Positions 1-11,300 of a stretch of 64,000 bases of DNA are shown one piece after another. The notes below the pieces were generated by a model that was given only the letters and a program-made list of their open reading frames with translations, was not told where the DNA came from and did not search any database. A program made the translations under genes and the position numbers. Numbering within the stretch: the first letter of the stretch is position 1; every line of letters begins with the position of its first letter. Source of the DNA: Onchidella celtica (lineage: Eukaryota > Mollusca > Gastropoda > Systellommatophora > Onchidiidae); contig OZ007571.1 in the NCBI GenBank assembly GCA_963931925.1, positions 11,339,160 to 11,403,159 of the forward strand. The letters are read 5' to 3'.

Positions 1-663
1 AAAATATACAGATCAAAAGCCCCTTCAATCCCTAAGATCAATGTAACAGCAATCAGAGATGAATCAAATAGAAAGTCATTTGAAAAGTTATTTGCTGAAA
101 GCATGGATAATGTCAGCCAATGTGACTCGGTAGATGAAACATGGAACACTCTCAGTTCAAAAATTCATGACTGTGCCATCAAGTCTTTTGGACAGCATAA
201 AGTTTCAAACAACCACTGGGTAGCCCAGAACAGCGAAATTCTCCTACCTCTCATTGAGCAAAAGAAATCTGCTTTCAATGAGTATAACAAAAATTGCAAT
301 CAGAGTACAAAAACTTGTTTGAAAAATGCAAAAGCTAAACTTCAGCTGGAGGTAAGACGTTGCGCCAACAAATACTGGACAGACAAGAACAGCATACAAG
401 AGGCAAATGAAAAGGGAGATATGAAAACCGCCTTTAGTCAGATGAAAGTAGCTCTTGGGCCAATCATCACCAAAAGCGCCCCACTTAAGTCTGTAAATGG
501 TGAACCCATCACAGATAAAAATGAACAACTGAATAGGTGGGTAGAGCATTACTCTCTGTTGTATTCAACTGAGAAAAATATTCCACCAGATTTTGAGGAA
601 CACCTCCAAAAACTGCCAATAATGGCCGAACTTGACGCTGAACCTTCCTTAGTCGAGCTTTCC

Positions 664-1508
664 AATAATAATAATAATAATAATAATATATTGCATTTAT
701 ATAGCGCCCAACCCCGTCGATGACAAGCTCTGGGCGCTTTAACAAATTCTTACACACACACACGCACACACGCATACACAAAAGAAATTCAAAAATATTT
801 ACTATTGTTGCTGCCGAAAAACACCTAGCCTGGTTTGTCTGAAAGAAATGGGTCTTCAGATGGCGTTTGAAAGAACCAATGTCATTAATTTCCCTGGTTG
901 TCTTTGGAAGAGTGTTCCAGATGGTAGGGCCAAGAAATGAAAAGGACTTTTCTCCTACAGTGGACAGATTCATTTTAGGTACTTTCAATTTTGTAGTGTC
1001 AGATGATGATCTTAGTTGACGAGATGGAACATAGTAATCAGTTAAATCAACTAGGTACGATGGAGCAGTATTATTGACACATTTGTGACAAATGGATGAC
1101 AATTTGTACATTATTCTTTTCTCGACTGGCAGCCAGTGCAAACTCTGCAGAAGTGGCAGTGCTGAATCTCTTTTCTTTTTCTTCAAAACAAGTCTCGCTG
1201 CATTGTTTTGAGCAATTTTGAGTTTTCTAATATTTTTTTGTGAAATTCCAGCCAAAAGGGAGTTGCAATAGTCAAGCTTTGAAAGTACAAAAGAATTTAC
1301 TAAAACAGCCGCAGTTTCAGTTGAAATAAGATGTCTGATTTTACCAATTTTCCAGATTTCCATGTATAGAATACGAATGAGGTGACTAACCTGAGATGAC
1401 ATAGAAAGATTTGAATCAATGTAAACCCCTAGGTTTTTTACTTTTTTTGAAATTTCTATTGAATTAGTGCCAATTATCATCTCAGTTCTGTCCACTTCTT
1501 GCAGAACC
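664..1508 (-). mobile_element. LINE B: 5'-truncated CR1/L2-type LINE nested in LINE A
   Basis: Read on the minus strand this encodes the RT C-terminal region of a CR1/L2-superfamily LINE (motifs KNLGVYIDSNLSM, SKLDYCNSLLAG, SLHWLPVEKR, GPTIWNTLP) with a stop-free frame. Downstream of it is a 3' UTR with a CA/GT run, a hairpin made of AGCGCCCA and TGGGCGCT, the segment TATATAAATGCAATAT and an ATT repeat tail at 664-690. That tail style is common in mollusc LINEs. It splits LINE A between codons for ELS and NAIDHL. I could not define a clear target-site duplication, so the 5' junction (about 1500-1515) is approximate. Confidence 0.8.
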
Positions 1509-1633
1509 CGCTCACGGCAATGCAATCGACCACCTGTCTGCTGGAAAAGCCACAGGAAGTGACAACATTCCTGCAGAGGTATTAAAAGACCTAAAAGGCC
1601 CACTATTACCACACCTGTATAATCTGTTACTGC

Positions 1634-1680
1634 AGTGTTGGACCGTCTGTAAAGACGCTAAAGGCCATATATAGTGTTGG
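1634..1680 (+). mobile_element. 31-bp tail-only insertion of the LINE A family with 8-bp TSD
   Basis: Bases 1642-1672 match the last 31 bases of LINE A (about 3289-3319: ACCGTCTGTAAAGACGCTAA and on). They are flanked by AGTGTTGG at 1634-1641 and again at 1673-1680. Removing one copy plus the insert leaves the normal codons for LLLQCWKEGV. The added 39 bp keeps the frame but supplies an in-frame TAG. This is an extremely 5'-truncated retrotransposition event. Confidence 0.85.
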
Positions 1681-1689
1681 AAAGAAGGC

Positions 1690-3264
1690 GTGATACCACA
1701 TGATATGAGAGACGCCAAAATTGTCACACTTTACAAGAACAAAGGAGACAAAGGCGACTGCAACAACTACCGAGGCATATCCCTCCTCAGCATTACTGGA
1801 AAGGCTTTTGCTCGCGTCATCCTCTGCCGCCTTCAACAACTGGCGGAAAAAGTCTTACCAGAAACACAATGTGGCTTTCGAAGCAAACGATCAACTATTG
1901 ACATGATATTGGCACTTCGGCAAATCCAAGAAAAATGTAAAGAACAAAACAGGCCGCTTATAACATGCTTTGTGGACCTAACAAAGGCTTTCGACACCGT
2001 AAGCCGATCTGGCCTGTATGCAGTCCTTAAATCCATAGGCTGTCCACCAACATTGCTAAAACTTATTGCATCCTTCCACACTGACATGAGGGCATGTGTC
2101 AACTTTGAAGGCTGCACATCCAATTCATTTGCTGTAAACAGCGGTGTGAAGCAGGGATGTGTTCTTGCTCCTACCTTATTTGGTATATATTTTGCAGCCC
2201 TACTCAAGAATGCCTTTGGTCAATGTTCAGGTGGAGTACTTATTAACACCAGAGTGGACGGCTCCATTTTTAATGTTGCCAGACTAAAAGCAAAATCTCG
2301 TACAGAGCATATTATGTTACAAGAGCTCCTCTTCGCAGATGATGCTGCAATCGTGGCCCACGATGAAACCACGCTCCAGGCTCTCATCAATAGCCTTGCC
2401 AAAGCCTGTGACAAATTCATGCTAAGGATCAGTGTCTCAAAAACTGTAGTTTTGACACAAGGCTTGAGAAACCCCAACCCAATCATGCTGAATGGCTCTT
2501 TTCTGGAGCAAGTGGGAAAATTCTGCTACCTAGGCTCAACCATCAGTGGTAGCACAGACATAACAACTGAAATAAATGCCAGAATAGGAAAGGCGGCCAC
2601 AGCTTTTGGCAAACTCTCAAAAAGGGTGTGGAACAATAGCAAGCTGACCATCAAAACAAAGGTACTCGTGTACCAAACTTGCGTCCTAAGCACCCTGCTG
2701 TATGGCTCAGAGACATGGACCACCTACTCCAAACATGAAAGATCCCTCAACTCCTTCCACCTGCGCTGCCTACGCAAAATTCTCAAGATCAAGTGGCAAG
2801 ACAGGATCTCAAATATCGAAGTTCTGAGCCGAGCCAACATTCCATCAACTCAGGCTCTCCTAGGCAAAAAAAGACTGCGGTGGCTTGGACATCTCCACCG
2901 TATGGAAAATGATCGCATCCCCAAACAAATTCTCTACGGGGAACTTGCTACTGGCAACCGACCCAGAGGTAGGCCACATCTGCGATTCAAAGACACTTGC
3001 AAGGTCACGATGAAAGCATTCAACATCGACCCCAATGAATGGGAGAACCTTGCAAATGATCGAAGCAGATGGAGACAAAAATTGCGCAGTGGCACGCTCG
3101 CAATAGACTTCAAGGCAAAAGAAACATACCTGACAAAACGACAGAGGCGGAATGAAAACACTCGCCAAAGTGAACCCAAAAGACTGACCTGCAATCACTG
3201 CCATCGCACTCTCGGGTCAAACATTGGTAGAATAAGCCACGAGAGAAGCTGTCAGTCAAAGTGA
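1690..3264 (+). pseudogene. Reverse transcriptase ORF of LINE A (C-terminal 525 codons)
   Basis: This is the uninterrupted part of the LINE A polyprotein. It would polymerise cDNA by target-primed reverse transcription. The palm motifs are intact: the FVDLTKAFDTV aspartate and the FADD pair near 2335. Further on it has the RWLGHLHRM and GRPHLRFKD segments typical of RTE-like LINE C-termini and a terminal CCHC-type finger. There is no true ATG start. The frame continues upstream to about 1516 but is stopped by TAG at 1672-1674, which belongs to the short inserted tail fragment. I see no other stop or frame break in this part, so it looks fairly young. Confidence 0.85.
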
Positions 3265-3323
3265 AAGTGAATATTCTAGCTGCTAAGACCGTCTGTAAAG
3301 ACGCTAAAGGCCATATATATATA

Positions 3324-6300
3324 CCTTTAGTTGCATGTTAGGATGGTGGTAAAGTGGCGGGGGTGGGGGTGCAATGACAGAAAATTGCCTGAAAAAAGGT
3401 TGAGAGCCCCCACGTCTCCCCTTTTGACGTCCCCCTAACCCCCACCGAGGCTCAAAATTGTCCCATGGGTGGGGATGGAGGCGCTTTCACCCCCGTTGAG
3501 AAACAATGCGATAGATTAAATGGCATGATATGACAACCCGGCTAGTATTCCGACATCAGTCCGACGTAGATATGTATAGGATTTCCATGGGATTGGTAGG
3601 GACAGACGTCGGCGCCATGTCGTAATCAGAAGATTTTTAGTAATTAATACATAGCAACGATGGCATGGTATGTCTAAACTTGCCATCAGTCCGCGACAGA
3701 TTTTTGTAAGGTAGCTGGCTATGAAATGATTCTAAGATCGTTTTTGACATAAATGAAATATACAAACCTCACTACAGTAATAGCTGATTTATTGGTGGTT
3801 GGTCAATAATACAAACGACGGAGATGCACACCCGGCTCTTCTTTTCCTAGAATAACGGTTGAATAAGGAAGACACGAATGGGAGAGTGAGACAGAATGGC
3901 GACAAGAGACAGGAAACTAGAAGTAAACGTGTAACATTCTGAGGATCATCAACTTGAAAGTCGCCGGATTAGGGAAAACGCACATAGGAAGATCGTAGTT
4001 GTTAATGTCGGGATTTCTAATAATAATTTCTTATTGCATCTGCATTGAAACTGTTTGAACGTCCTGGTTGCCCGCGATCTCCAGCTATTCAAATGTTGAA
4101 AGACCGCCCGTTTGTGACAAACCAGACTTAGTCATGCGAACCTTTTCATGGATAAAAGCACTTTTTGAAAGGACCGTGTACAGTGAATAAAAGAGAGCTA
4201 TGCTTGACAGTAGGGTTGTAAAGTCGCAGCGGGGGGATAAGATTGAATGTCGTCAATAGCTGGAGCCACAGCCCATGGGATTTTCGGAGCTAGTCATTCA
4301 AGAGCAGTTGTTTTTTTTCTTTCCTCAGTCCTCTACCTGATGTAATCTCAGCGCCCACATTATTAAAAAATAATGATCATAAAAAAAGCCCTCAAAGCAA
4401 GTTGCCCCGAATGCATCAATGATAATAATAATTATTATGTACATCTCCAAGCATGAACGTTCGTTCCGGTTGGTGACGTTTTTTTACGAGTAATGTGTCC
4501 GTGTGTACTGTAACGGCCGAGGCCAGCGTGGAATGGTGTTTTTTACTTGCTAGTAATGTCCCTTAAGGTCTTTCTGCACGAGCATATTCTTTAGGCATTT
4601 TATGAACCGAAACTGCATGGGCGAAAGACATGTTTGTTTAATCAAAACAAAACAAAACTTGTCCATCATTTTTTGTAAGCATTTTTAGGGGGAGAGGTTG
4701 GAGGTGGAAAGCTAGTGATGCAGATTTTAAGTGAGTGTATGAAATGTATTTTAGAGCTGAAAAGCTTTCTGGGGCCAGCTGCAGGAAATTCCTGAGCTAA
4801 CGTGAGCACCCTTCACTGAATTTATTATAAAAAGAACCACATTCTGAATTAATATAGATCTATTACTGTCAAGTTCCAACTCATTTATCAGATTGTTTAC
4901 CAGATTTTTAAAATTATTTCACATACTCAAAGGCTATATTTTCTAGTGTCAAAAATAACTTTTTATTTAATGATTGAAGTGTGCGTCAGATCTTCTGGGC
5001 ACATATTTTCACGCAAATTGGCAGGTAATTCGAAAGCAGGCAACATAATGGTGAAACACACCATGGGAATGAATACTACATTCGAACCCCACTAAATGCA
5101 TGCATGAAGGAAAATATATCACGTGAAAATACACTTTGTTGAAAGAGGAGAAAGTATACAATATGAACTGAATCGATTTTTGTGAATTTTTTTTTTCTCT
5201 TATTGGTGGTACAATTTTTGAAATCATTATCGCTCATTTTAAGAAAACCATTTTCAAATATCCAAATTGTTGGGAATGTGTATACCTCACACTTTCACAC
5301 AGACAGTGGAGCACATCTAGCAAGAGCTTTCGATGGCGAACCCAGAGACTTAAGTTGACCATGAATGTTCCTATGAATTTTTTTCCTTTTCCATACAAAC
5401 AACCAGGATGTTTGCAGTTCACTCTGTACGTATGAATTCTCAAAGGCAATTAAAACAGGATTTATGAAGTGTCCTGCATGGCTTCTTTTGGCGTGTCTTA
5501 TGACCGGGGCAAGAAAGCAGGCCGACGTTTTACAGCACATCCATTGCCTGACAAAGATTTTGAAATGAAAGGAGGAGAAAAAAGGGAAATGTTTAAAATC
5601 AACAAACTTGACTGAGACGTACTTACCTGTTTAAAGAATCTGTTTCAGAAACGTTCACAGAAGCATTAAACTGAGAAGTATATTGCTGGTGTATTTCATG
5701 CAATGGCTGTGAATCAGTCAAATACGTTTTGTTTCAAGGGCATCGTGTGGTAAGTTGATTTGTACAAACTTTAAGGTACTAGACCTGCGTAATCCGGGGT
5801 TATTATTTTAAAGGAGTATCTCTCGCTGCAGTTTTGTGTAATATATAACATTCAGAAACTCAACCGTGAATCCTATAGGGGAACCAATTAAGGCCAGTGG
5901 TCTCCATACCTAGGAGAGTGTTCTAACAGTCGTCGTTTCTTGTTCACACAAAGTTGTCTAAAAAAACTTTTGATCTCTGAGAGTTCTTATGTAAGTATGA
6001 CTAAGTTAAGATCAAGTGTGTTGATGGGATTATAGATCGATGTAATGAGCAGTAAACAGTGTTAGAAATTCAAGGACAAAATCACTTGTTTGACGGTTTC
6101 TCCCTTCCTCTGAAGATTTCTAGTGATTTCGCTATCCCAACTGTTTCAGTTCTGTATTTTTATAATTCTAACATAAAATCGTTAAGTATTTCTTGGTGTT
6201 GTTCAATTGAACAGTCAGGCACAATGTAACACATAATATTCAGTATTTATGCACAATGTATATTTTTTTTTAACGGAAATGATTTTTTAAAATGAAAATC

Positions 6301-8203
6301 AGTAGGCAGGTATATGTTGGTTTACTGACATACATGGAAAAAGTCCAATGCCATTTAAGTGAACACATATCGACATTATAAAATTAATATATGGCGTAAG
6401 ACTTCTAAATGTCACCCACGCTCGCACACACACACACACACACACACACTCATCGTGTGCGTAATATTATGGTCATCACAGAAACGGGAATAAAGGAGAA
6501 AGGATGGGGTAGCACTTCAATACAGGAATAGTGCACTAAAGAGATCGATTCCGGTGTGTTTACAATAGTGTGCTCGTTATTTGATTTTAAAAAATATCAT
6601 GACTAGAGGTTTTGTTTGTCAGCTTTTACAACCAGGAAGCTGTGCATGAACACAATGCTGGGAGACATAAGGAAAAAGAAAAAACTTTTCATATACACAT
6701 TTCAAACTTTCTATTCAATATGTCTTAGAAGTTGGAAAGATGTCAATTATATGGTACAAATGCCTATCATTATCAATACATAACGCAGTGTATAAGTGTA
6801 AGTATATCATTCTGATTTTGAATCGTTTCTAATGGCTGATGGTATGATTTTTTTTTTCATGCTTGTATTCGATTGCAGTTCTCACTATAGACAAAAACAG
6901 CAACTCCAACCGATAATTGGAATGTCTAGTTCACGATTGTTTCGACAAAATTTGCCTGGCAGGGAAAGAAACTGAGAAAATAATATTTACTACTTCAGGA
7001 TATGTCCGGAAACCTGCAGCAATGAACTCTGCTTGGTGCCCCTCACATATCGGAGATGAAAGGATTTTTTTTTTTAAAAAGGGAAAGAAATTTCACCTAG
7101 TGAAATGTAGCTGAAATTACTCCATATTACTTACCATAACGTTTCCTTTTTACAGTGGTGGCATCCAGGATGCATAATATTCTGGAAGTAAAACCCCCAT
7201 GATGCACGCCACCATAATTATATGACTGACGCTACTTACACATTATTTGAAATGACACGGTTACAAGTGCTATAGGATGTTTTTAAATTTAGTTATCTGA
7301 TACAAAATAACAGAATAACACTGTCACTGGCAGTTGGCGTCCAGTAAAAGAGAACAACGGACACGTAAATAAAGGACAGAGGAAATGCGTGCATAATGAT
7401 GATCGTCCATTTCTTCATTTTAACTGGGTCTTTCCTCTCAGCGTCTACAGCTGTAGCCCAGGGTTTGTATTCCAGTATTATTGATTTTATTTCTTGTTGA
7501 ACTGATTGGCTTTATGACATTGTAATTGAATGAGGGTGTGAGCGAACGATAAAAAAAAAAAAATAATTGAATGAGTATGTGACTCAAGTGAGTAAGTGCA
7601 CGAATGGATACTTGAGTATAATGTGGATTTGTTAGGTACAAAGGTCGAAATCATAATTTTATAATAATACGTTTTCAGAAAATGTAAGTGTTTAAGTAAA
7701 TGTTCGTACAGCTATCTATAATGCAAAAATATTTGTTCTGGTCTTCTAGTGTACGTTTGTTTGTTATTTGTAGATGGCCAATCGGCTTACCTGGGGGAGG
7801 GGGGGGGGAGCATGAAATTTGACCCATGGGTGGTCAATTGACACAGCAATGATCACTAAAGTGATGTCCAGACTGTCTGGTTGAGTCATTTGTCTATTTG
7901 ATTATTTTATCATTTTCTTAAACATTAAACACTTTTATCTACAACTGTTATTAATAGAAGTGCGTACGTATAGTCCCAAAATATTGAATTTAAATCTATG
8001 TTATTGAATTGGGAGGGGGGGGGGGAGGAGGAGGAGGAGGCTGAATCATTGACATGAATATAGATTTTCAGGGCGGTAACGCATGATGATAATTATGTCC
8101 TGAATAGATGATGCACTCACATTTTTACAGCGTTGTTAGTTATTGTTGTAGTTGGTCTTGATAAAAATTAATGATTATTTTTACTCTTCACATTCCGTGT
8201 CAG
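3324..8203. other. Stretch without a recognisable gene, upstream of first exon found
   Basis: No exon with both splice sites, no signal-peptide exon and no clear transposon was found on either strand. It contains a CA dinucleotide run at 6425-6449, G-rich runs near 7796-7810 and 8012-8040, and a loose inverted repeat around 7155-7212 (GGTGGC...GCCACC). It may be 5' intron or intergenic DNA of the phosphatase gene. Confidence 0.5.
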
Positions 8204-8338
8204 GCTGTGACCCAGGCTGGTTTGGATCATCATGTCGGTACAAATGTCGTTGTCCTGGAGACCAGTGTGATACAGAAGGACAATGTACTGATGGTGCTGC
8301 CTGTGAGAAGGGATGGTTCGGTCCTTCATGCCAGTATG
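8204..8338 (+). CDS. Exon 1 (of those found): EGF/laminin-type repeat
   Basis: Acceptor GTGTCAG and donor GTATGT bound a phase 1-1 exon encoding CDPGWFGSSCRYKCRC through CEKGWFGPSCQY, with eight cysteines in a laminin-EGF-like spacing. The GWFG...CQY pattern is typical of mollusc EGF/fucolectin receptors. The terminal G joins TG of exon 2 to give Val before DLSQVG. An upstream exon must exist because the exon begins in phase 1. Confidence 0.85.
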
Positions 8339-11300
8339 GTATGTATCGTAAACTTGGTAGATCCCTACTGTGACAAAATGATGATTTGTTAATGAACGTT
8401 AACACTGAGAGGCGGCTACCCTACAACTGTTTTCTTCTTTTTAATATAAAAAGCCATATTTGGAAAAAAATGTAGGACGTTTTTTTGTTTTTTTTTACCT
8501 AATCAACCAGGGATCTACATAATTATGGTTTTGAATATACCCAGTGAAAGAATGTTGTTTAGAGAAACACCTGTCAGGTTTTATCAAGTGATCAGATTGA
8601 CCCAGTAATCTGTGAATCCATTTTACTTTACAGAAGTATTGCATTCATAAAAAAGACAACAGATGCAAAGTATTAAGCTACTGAATACATGACGATGACA
8701 TTAATATTTTATGTATACATGACAAAAGATGTGTCAATTTAATACACATGACAACAGGTATCTTGCTATTATTTACATGACAACAAAGGTGATTTTATAT
8801 AACTTTAGTATAAATAACAATAAGTAATTTACGTAAATTTTGTTGATGACACAGAAAAATGCTTTCTCACTTACTAAATACAGATAAATATTGAAATAAA
8901 TAATATATAAATAAATCTAATATAATAATAATTTTGTACAAAATCTCGCACCGGCCTGTACAAACTTCAGTCAATCCTGCAGACTTTATTTGGCAAGGTA
9001 TGTTACTGAAATGATACCGATACCCATTAATAAAAAAAAACAATTTGGACTGATCGCTTTCGACGTCATATACGTGTGTCACGAGTGGAGTGAGTGCAAT
9101 TAAGGGGATTGCTACAGAGCGGGTGTAGAGTAAGAAGGACTCACGGTAGACAAGTAAGATAAGCGTGCTGTCGTGAGTAGTGGGGCGGTCTGAATGAGGC
9201 GAAAGCGATGTATTACTATCACTGCAAGTTAGAAGGTCCTACGGATCGGACCTGTGAATAAAAGCCCATCGGGCGGACATAAAGGGAAGCAGTCGAGAAG
9301 ACTAGTGAGAGTCTTTCCAGTAATGACTGGTATGTAGAACGTTGATTGATTATTATGATTGATGTATTATATTATATTCGTCTATTACCATGATGTGAAT
9401 AAGTATATGTGAGGAATGTGGAAGTCCTTGATATTGGATATAGCAATGTGCGCCACGAGCGATAGATGAAAGTGAGTTCATGGATTTGTAGCGCGAGTGA
9501 GTAGTGTGTACTCCGATGGAGGTGTGTTACCGTAAGATGTGTGGTGAGTGAAAGGTGAACTAGTGTGTGTACGCTTCATGGGTTGTAAGGAGAGGTGGAG
9601 TGAATAGAAATGGTAGGGTATTATACCAATGTAATGTTATTCTTGTAGGTGTCGGGGACGGGCCGCAGAGCCACCTCGATGAGCACAAGTGATAGGCCAG
9701 CATAGGGCCGGAGGCCACACATAGGCCAGAAGTGAGACTGTCAGTGCAGGACAGTAGAGGCACATAAAGTCGTGGCAGTCAGGCCACGGACAGGGACGTA
9801 GATATGAGAGTGAATGAGATACTATATTGTTGCCATGTTGATAGGCTAGTGAACTGATACTATGTTGTTGCCATGTTGATAGGCTAGTGAACTGATACTA
9901 TGTTGTTGCCATGTTGATGGCTACGGAAATAATAATGTGTTATTGCCCTGCTGAGGTGCGAGGGGAATGCTAAGGTGTATGACAATAGGAAGGGGATATT
10001 GAGAGACTGCGGTGCCAGTGAATTATTAATGTGCTATTAAGACCCTGAGGGGAGAGGCTGAGGCCGAAGTGCCTTTAGGAGTAACTACCGGATTGTGGAT
10101 CCGAGGGAGAGTGTGTGTGAGAATAAGGCCGTTGTACGGCAGTCATTTCAATAATATAATGTATGTAATTGCGCTATTATATGTATAATTATGTTTAATA
10201 AATGTGTGAGTCTGATGGGCTGTTTTGTTAAGTGTTAAACTTGTTTGTTCGTGATTGTCGTCCTGTCATAAACTATTACATCTCCCAGTCTGGGATTTGT
10301 GACAACGTGTTCCTTCTTTTTTTTATTTTTTGACATTTTTTGTATTCGCTTGCCGTTCCCCTTTTCACGTAAACATGAGCAAATCATGTCACCACTTACT
10401 TCTGCTAGACCATCCACGCTGAGTCGACACGCTGTGGTGAACACACACCAAGCTTACCTTCTTTCATTCGTTACAGAACAGAACACAATGCTTGAGCGCC
10501 TCCTCCATCTCCTTAATCCCTCACGTTGTTGGTAAGGAGATACTTAAACAAACTAACTACCAGTGTGCGGATTACCGCCACTTCCTGACGAACTTCGCAT
10601 CAAATGCCGGACGGGGTGCATAGCGCATTAACGTGCACGAAGAACGCAATAAAGACTTATCAAAAATCAAAGAAACAAATAAACAATGACAAAAATAAAC
10701 TTAGAGGAACGTGCAAACTGAAACATATCGGTTCTAATCACCCAGAATTGAAACTAATAAGTAATTTATGCGGTGCAACGCCAGGACCACGGCTAGTAAT
10801 ACATAAATACATGTAAATATATAAATAAATAAATAAGCACATAAATAAATAAATTATGATAAATGCCATTTCTTTTATTCAGACAGTCAAGAAAACATGA
10901 CAGATAATTCAATCTTGTGAGTGTCATGTGCGTGCATTTATTAAGACTTGTCATCCAAATAATGTAAATGGTTGTTGTTAGAGGTCTTTCACATTCTAAT
11001 CCATTGCTGGACAGTGAATACAACTCTGTATTTCTCTATTTGCCTTTGTAATTAGACTACGGGCCCCTAACAACATTCAGTATTGTAAAAGGTAAAACAA
11101 CAGCAACACTGACAAGAACTATTTAATCCCTATCAAAACTGTTCTATATCATTTTACATCTGTGACTGTCTGTGGCACACTGAACCATCTTCAAGTAACT
11201 CAAGCTGGGCACAAGTATCCCCATATACAATATCATGACGTAATAGCTTAAAATGAAAATCACACGAGCACAGTCAGTATCGGTAGAAGAACAGTCACTA

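Larger units (their letters stand above)
1..3323 (+). mobile_element. LINE A: non-LTR retrotransposon, 3' part with RT and C-terminal zinc finger
   Basis: The frame is open from base 1, so the element starts before the window. Bases 1-663 encode the linker between endonuclease and reverse transcriptase. Coding resumes at about 1516 in the same frame (residues NAIDHLSAGKATGSDN) and runs to a stop at 3262-3264. RT motifs are visible: NYRGISLL, FVDLTKAFD, GVKQGCVLAP and FADDA. The C-terminus has a CX2C...HX4C finger (CNHCHRTLGSNIGRISHERSC region). The 3' UTR is under 60 bp and ends in an AT repeat at about 3323. Two insertions interrupt it: LINE B and a 31-bp tail fragment that brings a TAG. The RTE-X or a related clade is likely but not certain. 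Confidence 0.85.

Noticed and set aside
509-1612. Long minus-strand frame as a host gene
   Set aside because: Its readable core is a LINE RT C-terminus; both ends run into LINE A sequence and simple repeats.
3324-8203. Signal-peptide exon of the phosphatase
   Set aside because: No ATG followed by a hydrophobic stretch and a phase 1 donor was found.
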